Source: Vitreoscilla sp. (GTDB taxonomy: Bacteria > Pseudomonadota > Gammaproteobacteria > Burkholderiales > Neisseriaceae). Taken from it: a stretch of DNA of 64,000 bases. Position 1 is the stretch's first letter. The number at the start of each line of letters is the position of its first letter. Below, one piece after another: positions 35,958 to 44,418 of this stretch. The translations under genes and the position numbers were made by a program. Under the pieces are notes generated by a model. That model saw only the letters and a list, made by a program, of their open reading frames with translations, did no database searches and had not been told where the DNA came from. The DNA lies in assembly GCA_030150505.1 (NCBI GenBank), contig JASLFS010000003.1, positions 1 to 64,000 on the forward strand. The letters are read 5' to 3'.

Positions 35958-36662
35958 TTATTTTTCAATTTTAACTGAATTCTCGATTTCTTTAGATTCT
36001 GATGAAGCCAGCTCCTCAGCTGTCTCCGCCATATCTGGCGTTACCATACCTAAAGAAATAACATATTTTAATGCTTCATCAACACTCATATTCAATGAAC
36101 GTGTTTCAGATTTTTTTGTCATGATGTAATAGCCACCTGTTGGATTAGGTGTTGTTGGCACATACACAGACATATATTCTTCATCTTCACCAATGGATTC
36201 GTTTAAATCGGGTACATTACTGCCCGAAACAAATCCAATGGTCCAAATACCTTCTCGTGGAAATTGCACCAAAACAGGTGTTTTAAAAGACTGTCGTGAA
36301 TCTGATAATAACGATTCAGACACTTTTTTAACACTAGAATAAATGGTTTTAACCCCAGGAATATAGGTTAATAGCTGCTCCCAAAAATTCAAGATTGTTT
36401 TACCAATGACATTGGCGGCAAATACACCTGAGATAAAAAGCAATATAATGGTAATGATAAACCCTAAGCCAGGAATATGAAAACCAATTACATGCTCAGG
36501 ACGCCAAGCTTCAGGAATTAATGTCACCAAACCATCTGTTGCATTTACAACATAGGTAACTACCCAAATGGTTACCATCAATGGCAACCAAGCAACCAAT
36601 CCCGTTATTAAATAACGTTTGATAGACAGTTTTTTCTTTGTGTTTCCACTGGATTGTGCCAT
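35958..36662 (-). CDS. DUF502 family membrane protein
   Basis: A 234-aa protein with two hydrophobic helices (YLITGLVAWLPLMVTIWVVTYVV and GLGFIITIILLFISGVFAANVIG) and a conserved soluble part (IPGVKTIYSSVKKVSESL ... PTTPNPTGGYYIM) that defines DUF502. Its role is unknown; plant homologues are called COV-like. GAGAGGG upstream fits ATG 36662 better (11 bases) than the GTG at 36671 (2 bases). It is the first gene of the DUF502-aspS operon. Confidence 0.87.
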   Translation of the reverse strand: MAQSSGNTKKKLSIKRYLITGLVAWLPLMVTIWVVTYVVNATDGLVTLIPEAWRPEHVIGFHIPGLGFIITIILLFISGVFAANVIGKTILNFWEQLLTYIPGVKTIYSSVKKVSESLLSDSRQSFKTPVLVQFPREGIWTIGFVSGSNVPDLNESIGEDEEYMSVYVPTTPNPTGGYYIMTKKSETRSLNMSVDEALKYVISLGMVTPDMAETAEELASSESKEIENSVKIEK

Positions 36663-36788
36663 ATTATTCACGGCCCTCTCAAATCACTTTAGCTTCGCTA
36701 AAAGTTCTAACCTGTTTTCCTACCGCAGCCGACAATTATACCGCTTTTTTCAAGGTTTGAATCACAAAGAAAACAAGCAACCTCATCA

Positions 36789-37922
36789 TCACAAACCATT
36801 CCAATCATTCAGCATAATTCCAACGCCAATACTGCGATGCAAGTGGTTATAATCTAGCAAATTCATTCCGTAACCATAATACATTTGCGCATAAGCTCTC
36901 AAGCGCTTATTAATTGGAAAAGCATATTCAAACTGCATTCCACCTTTACCCGATTTTGGATTAAAACGCACAGTTCCACCGAGCGATTGTCGGTTACTTA
37001 AACGATAATTCCATTGAACTTCACCATGACCCATGTAATCAGTTAAATCAGGATTATCATCCTTATGATCACTTTCTGGAATACGGTACCAAATTTTCGA
37101 CATCACGCTTAAATCATTCCACTGCATACCAGCTGTTGCAATAACTCTATTCCAAGACCGAGATAAAGGATCTGATTGTCCGTTAGATTGATGATTAATA
37201 CCGAGCCCTAACATTCTCAATTGCCCACCAAAAGGTAAATTCGCTTTGACTGGTTGGGTGATAAATAATTCAGGCTCGTAATCTGTATTGCGAAATGGTG
37301 CAGACATTTGGTTATTGTACACTTGCCATTGTGACACTTGCGTATAACCAAACCATAAATCAGCGCGTGTTTTAAATAAATCTTCTGCCAACTTCGTTTT
37401 AAACGAAAGTTGCATTTTTGCTTCAAGGCTTTTATTGCGGTCGCTGTATTGTAAAGTTCCAGGTTGATTCGGTGTTTCTGGACGATAGTTTGGCTTGCTG
37501 TTATACCAAGCTGGTAACAAATACACTCGTTTATGTGAACGAATCGTAAAGGTGCCTGACTCGTGATTGGCATCCAAATCAAAAGATTGACTAAGTGGCG
37601 TATAGGTACTTCTTAAATCAGCAATATCAATGTTTTCAGTATGTTTCTCTGTTAACTCTAACGTCAATGGTTCTTTATTAACTTGCCAATTATCCCATGT
37701 TTTGCCTAAATCAATGGCTGGTTTATCACCAGCTACATTCACCTCAATCGAAGAATCAGCATCATTAAACTCTTGAGCTGTTAATTTATCGAAACAAGCT
37801 AAACGTGAAATATTATCTTGAATTTGAGAGCAATTGAATAACGCATCGTTATTCGCATTAGCAAATAACAAAGCGGGATAACTGAATAATACTGCTGCAA
37901 TACTAGAAACACGCCATTTCAT
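36789..37922 (-). CDS. pldA: outer membrane phospholipase A
   Basis: Beta-barrel phospholipase of the outer membrane that hydrolyses misplaced phospholipids. The 377-aa precursor has a signal peptide ending ALLFA, a neisserial-type N-terminal extension with a Cys pair (C31...C43), and a barrel with catalytic His244, Ser246 and Asn258 in GINHQSNGQSDPLSRSWNR; their spacing is identical to the E. coli triad H142/S144/N156. The C-terminal strand GVGIMLNDWNGL ends without aromatic Phe. It is a single gene between DUF502 and rpsT. Confidence 0.95.
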   Translation of the reverse strand: MKWRVSSIAAVLFSYPALLFANANNDALFNCSQIQDNISRLACFDKLTAQEFNDADSSIEVNVAGDKPAIDLGKTWDNWQVNKEPLTLELTEKHTENIDIADLRSTYTPLSQSFDLDANHESGTFTIRSHKRVYLLPAWYNSKPNYRPETPNQPGTLQYSDRNKSLEAKMQLSFKTKLAEDLFKTRADLWFGYTQVSQWQVYNNQMSAPFRNTDYEPELFITQPVKANLPFGGQLRMLGLGINHQSNGQSDPLSRSWNRVIATAGMQWNDLSVMSKIWYRIPESDHKDDNPDLTDYMGHGEVQWNYRLSNRQSLGGTVRFNPKSGKGGMQFEYAFPINKRLRAYAQMYYGYGMNLLDYNHLHRSIGVGIMLNDWNGL

Positions 37923-37981
37923 TTAGAATATTCCCCTTGAGCAACCTAACCAAATCACCTTATTGAAAAAGCACTTCACAC

Positions 37982-38014
37982 AAAAAAAGCCCCGAACCAG
38001 CGGAGCTTTTTATA
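37982..38014 (-). terminator. terminator of rpsT
   Basis: On the minus strand a GC-rich stem with a bulge (AAAAAGCTCCG-loop-CGGGGCTTTTTTT) ending in seven T lies right after the rpsT stop. Confidence 0.8.
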
Positions 38015-38030
38015 TTGTCAGCTTGCTTAA

Positions 38031-38294
38031 TTAAGCCATTGCTTTCACACGAGCTGATAGACGGCTCTTATGGCGAGCTGCCTTGTTTTTATGGTAAACG
38101 CCTTTATCAGCGATACGATCCATAACACGAGTTGCTTCACGCAAAGTCGCTTGAGCAGCAGCTTTGTCACCCGCTTCAACGGTTTTAATTACTTTTTTAA
38201 CTGCTGTGCGGAATGCGGTACGCAAACTAGCGTTATGGGCGCGTTGTTTAATCGCCTGACGTGCGCGCTTACGAGCTTGTGCGCTATTTGCCAT
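38031..38294 (-). CDS. rpsT: 30S ribosomal protein S20
   Basis: Basic 87-aa protein of the small ribosomal subunit: MANSAQARKRARQAIKQRAHN start, long helices rich in Lys/Arg, and KAARHKSRLSARVKAMA end. ATG 38294 has AGGAGA 6 bases upstream; an upstream open frame of 27 codons is leader sequence, not protein. It has its own promoter at 38335-38363 and a terminator. Confidence 0.97.
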   Translation of the reverse strand: MANSAQARKRARQAIKQRAHNASLRTAFRTAVKKVIKTVEAGDKAAAQATLREATRVMDRIADKGVYHKNKAARHKSRLSARVKAMA

Positions 38295-38334
38295 GGATGG
38301 TCTCCTAAAAATAGATAAATTCTGTAAACGAGAG

Positions 38335-38363
38335 ATTTTAAAGGTTACTGAAAGACTTAGCAA
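38335..38363 (-). promoter_or_regulatory. rpsT promoter
   Basis: On the minus strand TTGCTA (38358-38363), a 17-bp spacer and TAAAAT (38335-38340), about 40 bp before the rpsT start. Confidence 0.55.
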
Positions 38364-38505
38364 GTCTCTGTACATTTTTTTTCATTCGTAATGTCCCTTT
38401 TATGGTTTTTAATGACCAAAGTACAACAATCTATGCTTTATTCAGTCCAATTTCATCCAATTAAAACCATCATCAAAACAAACAATACAATGAAAACAAA
38501 GCACT

Positions 38506-39576
38506 TTACTGTGCATTACAGCCAGTTGTTTCAATACTGCCATCATCAAAAACCAACACTCGCTCCGGCCATCTTAATGCTGCTAATCGATAAGCTGATT
38601 TTTCAGGCTCAATCTGCATTTTTCTATCTCGCCATCTTGCTCCGATGGAAAAATCCACACAAAAAGCCGTTTTTCTCTTTCCTAACCACTCATCGCCCTG
38701 CTCAACAAATAACCCTTTTTTAGTTGGCTTTTCTTCTTCAGTAAATGTTTGCCACGCTCTCCAGTAATGCCCAAAAACCACAGGTATATTATCATCATAG
38801 CTTTCCCACCATGGCAATCTTGAAGAGAAGCGCCATCGGCCACCGCTATAAAAAGCTTGCTCCACAGGTGCTTCAACTCCGGTAGTAATTGCCGATATCG
38901 GGTTAAATTGGCTACGCATACTTTCATATTGTCCATACGCACTTAACAATGGCAATTCTGCCTGAGGATTTAACATGGCCTCTTTGTACTGTTCTTTTTC
39001 TATCAGATATTGCTCATACCAATCTTGCTTCTGAACTTCCTGATAAAAAACTTGATCGTAATGTTTAAATGTCGTTAATAAATTATCTTTTTGACCAGAA
39101 CGTATTTTTTCAATAGCATCATTGAACCAAGCTGCATGAACAATCCGAATATCATCACGCTCTAATACCAAAGGCCATGATAATAATTGCTCATGTATTT
39201 TCTTTCTCTCATCGGCAATTTTTACTTTTTCCCATGGTGCATACAAAGCATCATCATACTCATCTCTGCTTGAAAAATACCAGCCTGAACCATCTTTCGG
39301 CATGTCCAATAATAGATTCATTTCATGATTACCCAAAACAGCAAATACATTACCGTTGGGCATGACTTTTGCCAGCCAAGCTAAAATAGCAGGAGAATCA
39401 GGACCTCTATCACACAAATCTCCCACAAAAACCAAATGTCGTCCTTCAGGATGCGAGCCAGTTTCCTCACAATAACCCAAGTTCTTGAGTAATGAACTCA
39501 AGGCATGCCATTCGCCATGCACGTCACCTACAATATCTAAGTTTCCATCTGGTAATGTTTGAATGAGTTGTGTCAT
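38506..39576 (-). CDS. PPP-family metallophosphoesterase (ApaH/PrpE-like)
   Basis: A 356-aa calcineurin-type phosphatase with all metal motifs: GDVHG (17-21), VFVGDLCDRGPDS (about 49-61) and GNHEMN (about 82-87), with later histidines in RIVHAAWF and VVFGHYW. Family members cleave diadenosine tetraphosphate or phospho-Ser/Thr; the extra length, about 80 aa beyond ApaH, argues against plain ApaH. AGGAGG stands just upstream of the start. It follows the bestrophin gene by 13 bases, so the two are co-transcribed. Confidence 0.87.
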   Translation of the reverse strand: MTQLIQTLPDGNLDIVGDVHGEWHALSSLLKNLGYCEETGSHPEGRHLVFVGDLCDRGPDSPAILAWLAKVMPNGNVFAVLGNHEMNLLLDMPKDGSGWYFSSRDEYDDALYAPWEKVKIADERKKIHEQLLSWPLVLERDDIRIVHAAWFNDAIEKIRSGQKDNLLTTFKHYDQVFYQEVQKQDWYEQYLIEKEQYKEAMLNPQAELPLLSAYGQYESMRSQFNPISAITTGVEAPVEQAFYSGGRWRFSSRLPWWESYDDNIPVVFGHYWRAWQTFTEEEKPTKKGLFVEQGDEWLGKRKTAFCVDFSIGARWRDRKMQIEPEKSAYRLAALRWPERVLVFDDGSIETTGCNAQ

Positions 39577-39589
39577 AACTCCTCCTTTT

Positions 39590-40516
39590 TTATTTCACAA
39601 TATGCCTTGGCGTAACTTCAACTTGGTAATCCGCTCTTGGTAAATCAGCTAATTGTCTTAACTGCTGCTCATTGGTATTACAAATTTGAGTTAATGCCAA
39701 ATCATTTTCATCTTCGCCAAACGGATCACTAATCTCATCTACAATAGCAGTTAATGCCATGAATGTATAACCAACGAATGTCACCATCACTGGGGTTACC
39801 CAACCAATTGAATTAACTAAACCCAAAGGCAATAAAAAGCAATATAAATATACGGTTCTTTCTAGCAACACAAAATACGAGAATGGAATGGGCGTATTAC
39901 TAATTCGCTCACAGCCAGCCTGAATGCTATTAAATTCATTCAAATTCTCATCCAAAGCTTTCCATTGCCAGCTATCTATAAATCCCTCTTGGTATTTTTT
40001 TTGTAACCACAAGCCTAAAACATGCTGAATATTTAAAGCAATAAAAGGCTTATTCGCAATTTGTGGATACAGCCGCTCTGGCAGCAATCGCTGCATATCA
40101 AAATCTGGGCTTGTGCCCCGCAGCTGATGTTTCAATGCATAACCAAAAGCCATGATCAGATAAATGGCTTCTTCTCGAACTGCATTTCTAAAAGCAAGAT
40201 TCGTATTGGCAGTTGCCAGTAACGTCCGTGCTAAAGATCGAGAAACCACCAAATAATGTCCCCATAATTTGCGTGCTTCCCAAAATCGATCATAAGCAGC
40301 GTTATTACAGAAACCCAAGAAAATAGCTAAGGCCACGCCTAGCAAAGTAAAAACTGAAGTATTTAAACGAATATCAAAAGAATTAAAAGTTCGATGGTAA
40401 GAATAAATAATAGAAGAAAAGACAAATAAGCCCAATAAAGGTTGCCAAAGCTTAAAAAAGAGAGAGCCTTGGAAGATTAGCATCACGCTCAATCTTTTTC
40501 TTGGCCGAATAATCAT
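39590..40516 (-). CDS. bestrophin family (YneE/RFP-TM) channel-like membrane protein
   Basis: A 308-aa inner-membrane protein of the bacterial bestrophin family: the N-terminal LFFKLWQPLLGLFVFSSIIYSYH, FCNNAAYDRFWEARKLWGHYLVVSRSLAR, GCERISNTPIPFSYFVLLERTVYLYCFLLPLG and the C-terminal EISDPFGEDENDLAL motif, which lines up with the acidic calcium-clasp region of animal proteins. Bacterial homologues form pentameric ion channels. It is the first gene of an operon with the PPP phosphatase. Confidence 0.9.
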   Translation of the reverse strand: MIIRPRKRLSVMLIFQGSLFFKLWQPLLGLFVFSSIIYSYHRTFNSFDIRLNTSVFTLLGVALAIFLGFCNNAAYDRFWEARKLWGHYLVVSRSLARTLLATANTNLAFRNAVREEAIYLIMAFGYALKHQLRGTSPDFDMQRLLPERLYPQIANKPFIALNIQHVLGLWLQKKYQEGFIDSWQWKALDENLNEFNSIQAGCERISNTPIPFSYFVLLERTVYLYCFLLPLGLVNSIGWVTPVMVTFVGYTFMALTAIVDEISDPFGEDENDLALTQICNTNEQQLRQLADLPRADYQVEVTPRHIVK

Positions 40517-40835
40517 GATTCTGCAATCGTTAATAATTTAAAATAAACCAATATTATAAAGAGTTTTGTTATCGATTGCTTGATACATTTGAAAAATAAT
40601 TATTCCCCAACTCAAACTTATAAATCACGCCTAACATCATGAAATAATTTATTTAATATGACCTTATTAAATATTATTCCTATTGAATATATTTCAATGC
40701 CCGCACAAATAAAAGCAGTCAGAATTCTTAATTTCTTTGCGAAAACATTATTAAAAAATCATTAAAAAATCCGTTACGATATTAATATCATAACGGACTA
40801 CAAAAAACCAAATGACTAACTTAATAGTAAATCAC
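40517..40835. other. gene-free AT-rich gap with META-gene terminator
   Basis: Between the bestrophin start and the HslJ-like stop, both on the minus strand. The right third holds a palindromic hairpin (about 40766-40798, CCGTTA...TAACGG) followed on the minus strand by six T, which ends the HslJ-like gene. In the remainder I see no ORF, repeat or RNA; it must contain the bestrophin promoter, which I could not place. Confidence 0.5.
40766..40798 (-). terminator. terminator of the HslJ-like lipoprotein gene
   Basis: TCCGTTATGATATT pairs with AATATCGTAACGGA with one mismatch, followed on the minus strand by ATTTTTTAA. Confidence 0.75.
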
Positions 40836-41267
40836 TTATTTTTTTGGTTCAGCGCGTTTCCAGCGAGTAACAGCCTCACCTTTTGAGTTCAATAGAATCA
40901 ATTCGCCCTTTTGTATTACATAAGATTGCGTTTGCTCTAATGTACGGCTAACTTTTTGATCCATATCCATAGCAGCTTTATCGCAAGCCATCATGGTTGA
41001 TGCAACCTGCCCAATTGATAAATTGCTTTCATTAATATTAATGCCACCAAATAGATTGTTACAACCTACTTTGGCGTTAAAGCGATTCTCTTTCACATCA
41101 AAATTAATGATTTTGTCTGCACGAACAGTAGTGCTAACATCTTCACCATTAACAACTGTCAAAACCCATTCGCCAGCAATGTCCACTTGAGCTTCTTCCT
41201 TTTGAGGTTGCGCACAAGCAGTTAAAGCGCCCACTGTAATTAACGCAGCTAAAGTTAGTTTTTTCAT
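40836..41267 (-). CDS. META domain (HslJ-like) lipoprotein
   Basis: A 143-aa lipoprotein with a signal peptide and lipobox LTAC (Cys18), then a META domain: GEWVLTVVNGEDV, RFNAKVGCNNLFGG, and MMACDKAAMDMDQKVSRTLEQ. This is the HslJ core, with the two conserved cysteines of the domain. HslJ proteins are outer-membrane-associated and linked to heat or novobiocin resistance; the function here is open. AGGAGA precedes the ATG. It is a single gene with its own terminator. Confidence 0.88.
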   Translation of the reverse strand: MKKLTLAALITVGALTACAQPQKEEAQVDIAGEWVLTVVNGEDVSTTVRADKIINFDVKENRFNAKVGCNNLFGGININESNLSIGQVASTMMACDKAAMDMDQKVSRTLEQTQSYVIQKGELILLNSKGEAVTRWKRAEPKK

Positions 41268-41418
41268 ATGTATCTCCTGATATTATGAGTAAGGCATCAA
41301 ATATACCAATTTCATAAAAAATAATTCAATTAAACAAATTACCCGAAAAACAACTAAAAAGCGACCAACAATATTATTATTAACATTTCTTTTATAAATT
41401 TAACATGGCAAAAAGGAA

Positions 41419-42429
41419 CTATTTAATAGGTGCATTCTCAGCCAAAAATGCCACCAAAATAGCTTTAATGGTGTGCATGCGATTCTCAGCCTGATCAAAA
41501 ACAATCGATTGCTTGCCTTCAAATACCTCTTCTGTTACTTCCACACCATCCAAGCCAAATGTCTCATAAATCCATTCACCAACCTTGGTTTCTTGATTAT
41601 GAAATGCTGGCAAGCAATGCATAAATTTCACATTTGAATTGCCACTGGCATCCAATAACGCTTGGTTAACTTGATATGGTTTTAACAACTCAATGCGCTC
41701 AGCCCAAACACTTTCAGGCTCACCCATGGAAACCCAAACATCGGTGTGAATGAAATCAACGCCTTTAACCGCTTCTTCTGCAGAATCAGTCAATAAAATG
41801 CGTGCTCCAGTTTCTTTGGCTACCGCTTGGCAACGCTCTATCCATTCTTCTTCCGGCCATAGGTGCTTCGGTGCGCCAATTCTGACATCCATTCCAAGCA
41901 ATGCACCAACAACCAGCAAAGAATTACCCATATTGTTGCGAGCATCGCCAACATAAGCATAGCTAATTTCCTGCACTGGTTTGTGACTGTGTTCAGTCAT
42001 GGTTAATACATCTGCCAACATTTGAGTAGGATGAAACTCAGTGGTTAAACCATTAAAAACAGGAACGCCCGCATAAGCGGCCAATTCTTCAACAATGTCC
42101 TGCCCAAAGCCACGATACTCGATGCCATCAAACATTCGACCTAATACACGAGCCGTATCTTTCATGCTTTCTTTGTGCCCAATTTGGCTGCCTGAAGGCC
42201 CTAAGTAGGTTACATGAGCACCTTGATCATGTGCAGCCACTTCAAAAGAACAACGAGTACGAGTAGATGTTTTTTCAAAAATTAATGCAATATTTAACCC
42301 TGTTAAATATTTTTCTTCCTGACCTGCTTTTTTATCGGCTTTCAATTTTGCCGCTAAGTCCAAAAGTTGTTGAATTTCAATACCAGAAAAGTCAATTAAT
42401 TTTAAAAAATGGCGTTGATAAAAACTCAC
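41419..42429 (-). CDS. argF: ornithine carbamoyltransferase, anabolic
   Basis: Makes citrulline from ornithine and carbamoyl phosphate in arginine synthesis. The 336-aa protein carries STRTR (55-59, carbamoyl-phosphate loop), the ornithine site around DARNNMGNS, and HCLPAFH with the catalytic Cys. I chose GTG 42429 (reads as MSFYQRHFLKLIDFS, the usual N-terminus), because GAGGAG lies 8 bases upstream; the ATG at 42444 has no site. A near-match uptake core (GGCTGCCTGAA) sits inside at 42186-42196. Confidence 0.96.
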   Translation of the reverse strand: MSFYQRHFLKLIDFSGIEIQQLLDLAAKLKADKKAGQEEKYLTGLNIALIFEKTSTRTRCSFEVAAHDQGAHVTYLGPSGSQIGHKESMKDTARVLGRMFDGIEYRGFGQDIVEELAAYAGVPVFNGLTTEFHPTQMLADVLTMTEHSHKPVQEISYAYVGDARNNMGNSLLVVGALLGMDVRIGAPKHLWPEEEWIERCQAVAKETGARILLTDSAEEAVKGVDFIHTDVWVSMGEPESVWAERIELLKPYQVNQALLDASGNSNVKFMHCLPAFHNQETKVGEWIYETFGLDGVEVTEEVFEGKQSIVFDQAENRMHTIKAILVAFLAENAPIK

Positions 42430-42529
42430 TCTATTACTCCTCATTAATCTTTTTACTTCGTTATGAATATATTCATATTAAACACCCAAACGGCGTTATG
42501 CAATGCATGATCTTTAAAAGATGGGTACT

Positions 42530-43345
42530 TTATTTTTTCTTCCAAGCACGTTTTAGCATCACATACCAATCCTTACCTTTTAACGTCGGGCGCTGAGTAA
42601 ATACATCATATTGAACCTCATCCAACTTATGCAATATTCGTTGCCCACCCAAAATAATCATGCGCAACTCAAAACCAATTCGACCTTTTAAAGTTACACC
42701 CAAAGGAGAACCGGCTTTTAACATCTTATGTGCTTTCTCACATTCATAAGCCATTAAGCGACGAAATGCAAAATCAACCTGCCCTTTGGCCAGCTGTTCT
42801 TCAGTCACTGCAAATTTTTCCATATCGTCTTGCGGCAAATAAACACGATTTTTTTGCCAATCAATGGCAACATCTTGCCAAAAATTAATCAGCTGCAATG
42901 CAGTACAAATGCCATCACTTTGTGCAAAAGCCAATGGATCTGTTTCCCCATATAAATGGAGCAATAAGCGACCAACCGGATTGGCAGAGCGCTTAGCATA
43001 ATCAACAAGTTCTGCAAAATTCTGGTATCGTGTTTTTTCAACATCCTGCTTAAATGCCGATAGCAAATCGTAAAAAGGTTCTAATGGTAATTTAAATGGC
43101 TCAATAGCTTGAGCCAATAAATTTTTCATTAGCTCCGTTGTAGGTTGCTGCTTTTGTGCAATCAAATCCAATTGTTTTTCTAAATCAGCCAATTTTTGCA
43201 AGCGTAAAGCGGATGAATCATCCCCTTCATCCGCAATATCATCTGCTGTTCGTGCAAAATGATAAATAGCATGAATAGGCTTTCTTAGCCTTCTTGGCAG
43301 TAAAATCGATCCAACAGGAAAATTTTCGTAATGCCCAACGCTCAT
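42530..43345 (-). CDS. hpnC: hydroxysqualene synthase HpnC
   Basis: Converts presqualene diphosphate to hydroxysqualene. The 271-aa protein is a squalene/phytoene synthase family member of the HpnC subtype: it starts MSVGHYENFPVGSILLPRRLR, and has the first Asp motif ARTADDIADEGD and the second LINFWQDVAIDWQKNRVYLP. AAGGAA precedes the ATG. It completes the HpnCDE route but is 34 kb from hpnDE, between argF and a GntR regulator, with no sterol or hopane cyclase nearby. Confidence 0.9.
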   Translation of the reverse strand: MSVGHYENFPVGSILLPRRLRKPIHAIYHFARTADDIADEGDDSSALRLQKLADLEKQLDLIAQKQQPTTELMKNLLAQAIEPFKLPLEPFYDLLSAFKQDVEKTRYQNFAELVDYAKRSANPVGRLLLHLYGETDPLAFAQSDGICTALQLINFWQDVAIDWQKNRVYLPQDDMEKFAVTEEQLAKGQVDFAFRRLMAYECEKAHKMLKAGSPLGVTLKGRIGFELRMIILGGQRILHKLDEVQYDVFTQRPTLKGKDWYVMLKRAWKKK

Positions 43346-43448
43346 GTCTATTCCTTCATAACGATTAATTCATTCGAATGATGAATCATATCACTTTCAA
43401 CATACGAGCTAAAAAATAATGGGCATTACCCCGCCATTCTAAGTCTAA

Positions 43449-44156
43449 TCAAACCACATCGATTTGATAACGAAATTCTTTTGCCAATCCATAAGAGCAT
43501 CGCCATTCAAGCGGATGATTATCATAACTATAAGCAACGCGCTCAATCGCAATGATGGGTTCCGCTTGTTGTATCAATAAAATTTTAGAAGCATCTTCAT
43601 GTTCTTTAATAATCGATAATGTCTCTTGCAACCGACTAATATGAACATCATAACGTTCTGCATAAAACGGATAAAATAGTGGTCCTATTTCACGAATAGG
43701 AATGACATCTAAATCAGGAAAAATAGCGCATGGCAGATAAACTTCTTCATAGATGCGAATATTATCCCCAAACATTCTTAACCTTTTAATTTCAATAACA
43801 TATTCGCCAGCTTCTAAACACAAAGCTTGGGCAACTTTTGGGCTAGGAATAATCTTATTTTTTTCTAAAATAAAGCTACTTGGAAATTCTTGGCTATTAA
43901 TGGCCAAATATTTAAAACAGTGTAGTAATGAGCGCTCATACCTTTTTCTTCGGACAAAAGTACCGCTGCCTTGTTTTTTTTCTAAATACCCTTCCAATAC
44001 TAAGATTTCAACCGCTTTACGGATGGTTCCGATGGAGGTATTAAAAGATGTGGCCAATCCAATCTCTGCTGGTAATGCATCGCCAGGCACATAGTGCCCC
44101 AATTCAATATCAGTCAAAATTTGACGATAAACCTTTTGATATATAGGTAAGCTCAT
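43449..44156 (-). CDS. GntR-family regulator with UTRA (HutC-type) domain
   Basis: A 235-aa regulator. Its winged helix-turn-helix (LPIYQKVYRQILTDIELGHYVPGDALPAEIGLATSFNTSIGTIRKAVEILVLEGYLEKKQGSGTFV in two adjoining blocks, about 3-68) is followed by a UTRA effector domain (YEEVYLPCAIFPDLD, TLSIIKEHEDASKILLIQQAEPIIAIERVAYS). I chose ATG 44156, with GGAT 7 bases upstream; an ATG two codons earlier is possible. It is divergent from the amidohydrolase-like gene, which it likely controls. Confidence 0.88.
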   Translation of the reverse strand: MSLPIYQKVYRQILTDIELGHYVPGDALPAEIGLATSFNTSIGTIRKAVEILVLEGYLEKKQGSGTFVRRKRYERSLLHCFKYLAINSQEFPSSFILEKNKIIPSPKVAQALCLEAGEYVIEIKRLRMFGDNIRIYEEVYLPCAIFPDLDVIPIREIGPLFYPFYAERYDVHISRLQETLSIIKEHEDASKILLIQQAEPIIAIERVAYSYDNHPLEWRCSYGLAKEFRYQIDVV

Positions 44157-44227
44157 TCGCATTATCCAAAAGATAAATTTTATTTATTTATATAAGTGAA
44201 TAATTATAACAAATTCGCTTGTAAAGC

Positions 44228-44257
44228 TTGACACTTTTTATTCAATTTGAATACAAT
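44228..44257 (+). promoter_or_regulatory. promoter of the amidohydrolase-like gene
   Basis: A consensus TTGACA (44228-44233), an 18-bp spacer and TACAAT (44252-44257). Transcription would start near 44264, giving a leader of about 155 bases. Confidence 0.6.
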
Positions 44258-44260
44258 ATA

Positions 44261-44274
44261 ATCATATATATGAT
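44261..44274. promoter_or_regulatory. palindrome at the start site, probable GntR operator
   Basis: ATCATATATATGAT is a perfect 14-bp palindrome just after the -10 box. A second, looser dyad (TTGATATATA ... TATATGAA) lies about 20 bp further. Both are A/T-only, so chance is a concern, but the position over the start site in a regulator-target divergent gap supports an operator. Confidence 0.45.
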
Positions 44275-44418
44275 ATTCAAAAAACTTGATACATTGATAT
44301 ATACTATTTAATATATGAATAAACAATTATTGAACTATCACTGATAATGAATAGGAAAGATAAATAGCCCTTCCCTTTTTTGGGTTTCATTAATTTAGAT
44401 TTTTTAAAGTAAAAACAT

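Noticed and set aside
38391..38723. 110-codon plus-strand ORF opposite the PPP phosphatase gene
   Set aside because: It lies antisense to a well-supported gene, has no family resemblance, and starts without a ribosome site; a chance open frame.
42530..43345. HpnC and HpnD as phytoene synthases of a carotenoid pathway
   Set aside because: HpnE next to HpnD, the HpnC-type N-terminus and the absence of carotenoid desaturase or cyclase genes favour squalene.
44163..44418. Riboswitch or attenuator in the long leader of the amidohydrolase gene
   Set aside because: No conserved riboswitch core and no convincing terminator/antiterminator pair; only A/T-rich dyads.
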